A DNA stretch of 64,000 nt from Ammoniphilus resinae (GTDB lineage: Bacteria > Bacillota > Bacilli > Aneurinibacillales > RAOX-1). The notes beneath the pieces are model-generated. The model was not told where the DNA came from and did not search any database. It saw nothing but the letters and a program-made list of their open reading frames with translations. Both the position numbers and the translations under genes were made by a program. The stretch is taken from NCBI RefSeq assembly GCF_017873965.1, contig NZ_JAGGKT010000011.1:1-64000 (forward strand), in the 5' to 3' direction. The stretch's first letter is position 1. Each line of letters opens with the position of its first letter. Of the stretch, positions 61,407 through 64,000 are shown in pieces.

Positions 61407-62390
61407 TTAACTACCAACCTGTAACCGTTCCACCCATTCCAAGGCAAGTTCATGTTCATCATCCAACTCGAGCAACTGATTTAGATATCGTTGTGCCTGG
61501 TCCACTTGTCCATTTTCATAGGTGAGCTCTACCAACTTCAACATTATAGTTTCATCCAGATCCTGCATCCTAAGTGCTTCTTCAAGCTTTGCTATCGCGG
61601 ACTGAAAATTCCCCATCTTTTCGTGAATTTGACCAAGAAGTAAATAGGCTCCCAAATATTCGGGTTCATTCTGCAAAACTTCCAGTCCGAAACTTAAGGC
61701 CTCGTCCAAGCGCTCCAACTGATAAGCTGTCAGGGAGCATCCATATAATACTTCAGCTGAACGGTCATACTCCAGGCAGGCCTTGAATAATTCGTACGCT
61801 TGTTCAAAATCCCCCACTTGACTAAGCAATTTAGCTTTTCCTAAGATCGCTCCTGATTGGAGAGGGCTGTCCTTTAATTCGTCAAAATGATACCCTGCTT
61901 GCTTCATATCTCCTAAATCCAAATAAAGCTGGGCTAAGGTCAAACGAATTTCATCCTGTTCAGGGTCTATCTCCAAAATATTTTCTAAATGGTGGCAAGC
62001 GATTTCCGGCAGTTCCTGCATCAAATAGATATCAGCAAGCAGGAGCATCGCCTGGATAAAATCCGGCTCCCTTTCTAGACAATCATGAATTTCATTAATC
62101 GCTTGATCCAATTCCCCTTGATCAATCAGAATTTCCACCCGCAGCATCTGAATCTCAAGTTGTCTTTCTGTAGTTAATTCATCAAAAAAGGGCTCAATCC
62201 CATCTAACAGAGCCTTTGCCGTATCCAAATGCCCCAGATCGTAGAAGGTCTCCGCTAACTGATATAGCAAATCAGGGTTCTGTGCACTCTTCATCATTAA
62301 TTGCTTCAGAACTGCCAACCCTTTTTCCACTTTTCCCGTGCGAATCCACTCGATGGCTTGATCGACCTGTTGGCCCGCTCCACTATACAT
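61407..62390 (-). CDS. ypiA: TPR repeat protein (YpiA-like)
   Basis: A 327-residue TPR protein with about eight repeats (for example GHLDTAKALLDGIEPFFDEL and NFQSAIAKLEEALRMQDLD). No membrane segment. Location just before ypiB region matches YpiA, a TPR protein of B. subtilis. Partner unknown. Confidence 0.85.
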   Translation of the reverse strand: MYSGAGQQVDQAIEWIRTGKVEKGLAVLKQLMMKSAQNPDLLYQLAETFYDLGHLDTAKALLDGIEPFFDELTTERQLEIQMLRVEILIDQGELDQAINEIHDCLEREPDFIQAMLLLADIYLMQELPEIACHHLENILEIDPEQDEIRLTLAQLYLDLGDMKQAGYHFDELKDSPLQSGAILGKAKLLSQVGDFEQAYELFKACLEYDRSAEVLYGCSLTAYQLERLDEALSFGLEVLQNEPEYLGAYLLLGQIHEKMGNFQSAIAKLEEALRMQDLDETIMLKLVELTYENGQVDQAQRYLNQLLELDDEHELALEWVERLQVGS

Positions 62391-62443
62391 ATTATCACTT
62401 CCAAATCATCGGTTTCGTTCTATTCAAGTATGTGCATGCCTCC

Positions 62444-63079
62444 CTACGATCGGGAAAGCCAACTCATGCTCACTACGGTAACCATTATACCAAAGAATCC
62501 CGCGATTAAACCCATATTTCCTGTAGGAATCACAGTCATATGGCGAAAATCAAGGGGATCACCTAGACTGGCAATCACTTTGTATCTTAGGTTGCTCTTA
62601 CCGATATCGGATGTCGGGGATGCCTGTAATTGGTCCATAGACATGATTATTTCCGAAGAGGCGATTTCGTGCCATTCCCCATTGTCTGTTTTCGAATCGG
62701 TTCCAGGGGCCCCGAAACCGAAACCGCCAAACATCATCACCCCGAAAACGAGTAAAAAAAGGACAGAGACTGACGTAAGCCACCGTTTCATGGATGAGGG
62801 TATATGAAAGAGGTTCCTGGTTATAGGCAGCGCCCATTTTTCCTCTTTCACAATCCTCTCCATAACCGAAGTAACGGCGGATGCATAATCATCCCTGTCC
62901 TGTGTAGGAAACGATATGGTTTGATCGCGAAAAAATTCGCTGCTCTCCTTCCAGATGTTATACTCCATACGACATTCTTCGCAGATCCCAATATGAAACT
63001 TTATTTTTCTCATTAAGGTGTCAGGTAACTTCTCGTCTACATACGCGGACATTAAGTTTGACACATCTATGCATTTCAT
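62444..63079 (-). CDS. Anti-sigma factor with zinc-finger-like N-terminus
   Basis: A 211-residue membrane anti-sigma factor. The N-terminal zinc-binding domain carries H-x3-C-x2-C (HIGICEEC). Two membrane segments follow (LTSVSVLFLLVFGVMMFGG and LIAGFFGIMVTVVSMSW). ATG overlaps the sigma factor stop (ATGA), a standard sigma/anti-sigma arrangement. It presumably holds the ECF sigma at the membrane until an envelope signal releases it. Confidence 0.87.
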   Translation of the reverse strand: MKCIDVSNLMSAYVDEKLPDTLMRKIKFHIGICEECRMEYNIWKESSEFFRDQTISFPTQDRDDYASAVTSVMERIVKEEKWALPITRNLFHIPSSMKRWLTSVSVLFLLVFGVMMFGGFGFGAPGTDSKTDNGEWHEIASSEIIMSMDQLQASPTSDIGKSNLRYKVIASLGDPLDFRHMTVIPTGNMGLIAGFFGIMVTVVSMSWLSRS

Positions 63080-63672
63080 GGACTGCTCATCCCTTTCACT
63101 TCTTCCATTCTAGCATCTGAAATGTAGGATTCTAGTTGACTTTTTATGCTGCTACGGGCTCTAAACAGAAGTGATTTGACGGAACTGACCGTAGAATTGA
63201 GAACATCGGCTATCTCTTTATAATCCTTATCCTCATATTCTCTCAATATGATGGCAAAACGTTGTTTTTCCGGTAAATTCTCGATTGCCAATCGAACCAG
63301 CTTTTCCCTTTCGCTGCGCAACAGTTCATACTCAGGCAGCCTTTCCCAGGTTGCTGTTGGATCGACCTTACTGTCTTCCAAATAGATCTCAGAGTTTCTA
63401 CTCTTACGTAATTCGCTTAATACCGAATTTCTAGCGATGGTGTAAAGCCAAGTTGAGAAAGAGGCTTCCACATCGCGGAAGGAATGAAGACTACGGTAGG
63501 CCTTATAAAATGTCTCCTGACATAGATCTTCAGCTATATGATCCAAATTTGTATTATTCAACATATGTACAATGAATGCAAGAATTCTTTTTTCATAGCG
63601 TTTAATCAGCTCGGCATAGCACTCCACACGCCCATCTTTAATCTCTCTTATAAGCTGTGAATCAGTTAACAT
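63076..63672 (-). CDS. ECF sigma factor (sigma-70 family)
   Basis: A 198-residue ECF-type sigma factor. Region 2 (residues about 20-90): EDLCQETFYKAYRSLHSF and FSTWLYTIARN. Region 4 (about 130-185): LPEKQRFAIILREYEDKDYK, then the helix-turn-helix NSTVSSVKSLLFRAR. AGGAAAAG precedes the ATG. Cotranscribed with its anti-sigma; the controlled regulon is unknown. Confidence 0.9.
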   Translation of the reverse strand: MLTDSQLIREIKDGRVECYAELIKRYEKRILAFIVHMLNNTNLDHIAEDLCQETFYKAYRSLHSFRDVEASFSTWLYTIARNSVLSELRKSRNSEIYLEDSKVDPTATWERLPEYELLRSEREKLVRLAIENLPEKQRFAIILREYEDKDYKEIADVLNSTVSSVKSLLFRARSSIKSQLESYISDARMEEVKGMSSP

Positions 63673-63847
63673 CTTTTCCTACCCCCTGAACTTTCTAGCT
63701 AATAAATTCTGCTCATCACTTCTGACGAGGAAGACTACAAAAAGGTTACAGGAAAAAATAAAATAAAACTCATATATACAAGCTATTCGTCAAATCCTGT
63801 CGATTTCCTTCTTGGAATTTAAGGATTTTTGGAGGACTAGAAAGAAA

Positions 63848-64000
63848 ATGCATAGGTCTGATTCGCAGGAAGAAACCTCCCTATCAATGCTGGATTTTCC
63901 CCATCATGCGTCACTCCCCGTACTAAAACCTTACTTGGAATCATTCCCTGTGCATGTGTGGACTGACGATCTTTGGAAAAAAACAATAAGTCAGCATCCG
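63848..64000 (+). CDS. Partial CDS cut by the window edge
   Basis: ATG 63848 opens an uninterrupted frame to the last base (51 codons), with GGAGG twelve bases upstream. The product begins MHRSDSQEETSLSMLDFPHH and shows no motif that allows assignment. It is divergent from the sigma factor gene across 175 bp and could share its promoter region. Confidence 0.5.
   Translation, partial: MHRSDSQEETSLSMLDFPHHASLPVLKPYLESFPVHVWTDDLWKKTISQHP

Overview
The gene content and order point to an endospore-forming member of the Bacillales. The left-to-right order ypiA-ypiB-ypiF-qcrABC-ypjA-ypjB-ypjC-ypjD-dapB-mgsA-bshB1-bshA-cca-birA-panC-panD-dinG-aspB-dnaD (all read on the minus strand except the ypjC-like gene) is close to the Bacillus subtilis layout. 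Bacillithiol genes, YheC/YheD coat proteins and a WIAG-tail type repeat protein fit the Paenibacillaceae/Brevibacillus/Ammoniphilus side of the order, but the exact genus is an inference.

The most striking signal is at the left end (1-1.6 kb). Two neighbouring, divergently transcribed genes each carry one in-frame UGA exactly where their families have the catalytic cysteine. One is a FrnE/DsbA-type oxidoreductase (121-831, minus; U-P-F-C in place of C-x-x-C). The other is a Cys-x5-Arg protein phosphatase (1161-1586, plus; H-U-x5-R). Both UGAs are followed, 28 and 20 nt downstream, by a hairpin whose apical loop reads UGGA(U/A). Both are therefore read as selenoproteins with bacterial SECIS elements; ordinary ORF callers truncate both. 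UGA works as a normal stop elsewhere in the window. No sel genes are present here.

From 1.7 to 11.7 kb are stand-alone housekeeping and membrane genes: an NlpC/P60 hydrolase, a glutamate-synthase-like flavoprotein, a potassium-channel-like protein, a cyclopropane-fatty-acid-synthase-like methyltransferase, a YitT protein, a FetB-like permease, and a LysR regulator divergent from a YeiH-type exporter.

From 11.8 to 32.2 kb is a spore-surface island, all on the minus strand. It holds five YheC/YheD ATP-grasp coat proteins, a lysine-rich repeat protein, a roughly 2,380-residue protein built of about 200 decapeptide repeats, and a four-gene nucleotide-sugar/glycosyltransferase cluster resembling the B. 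subtilis ytcABC/ytdA coat polysaccharide genes. Four transcription units here have a CATAnnnTA sequence just upstream, the -10 form used by mother-cell sigma-K.

From 32.3 to 63.7 kb is the conserved ypiA-to-dnaD block with insertions: an FtsH-like protease with a small membrane partner, a deaminase, Ku plus a LigD polymerase without a ligase domain, and a lipoprotein of the metallo-beta-lactamase fold that lacks the metal motif. An ECF sigma/anti-sigma pair lies at the right end, and one plus-strand gene is cut by the window edge. Intergenic DNA carries several palindromic repeats: five tandem 52-bp palindromes at 33.1 kb with a sixth relative at 55 kb, a 99-bp palindrome at 35.0 kb, and an IS605-like stem-loop element between the two UGA genes.
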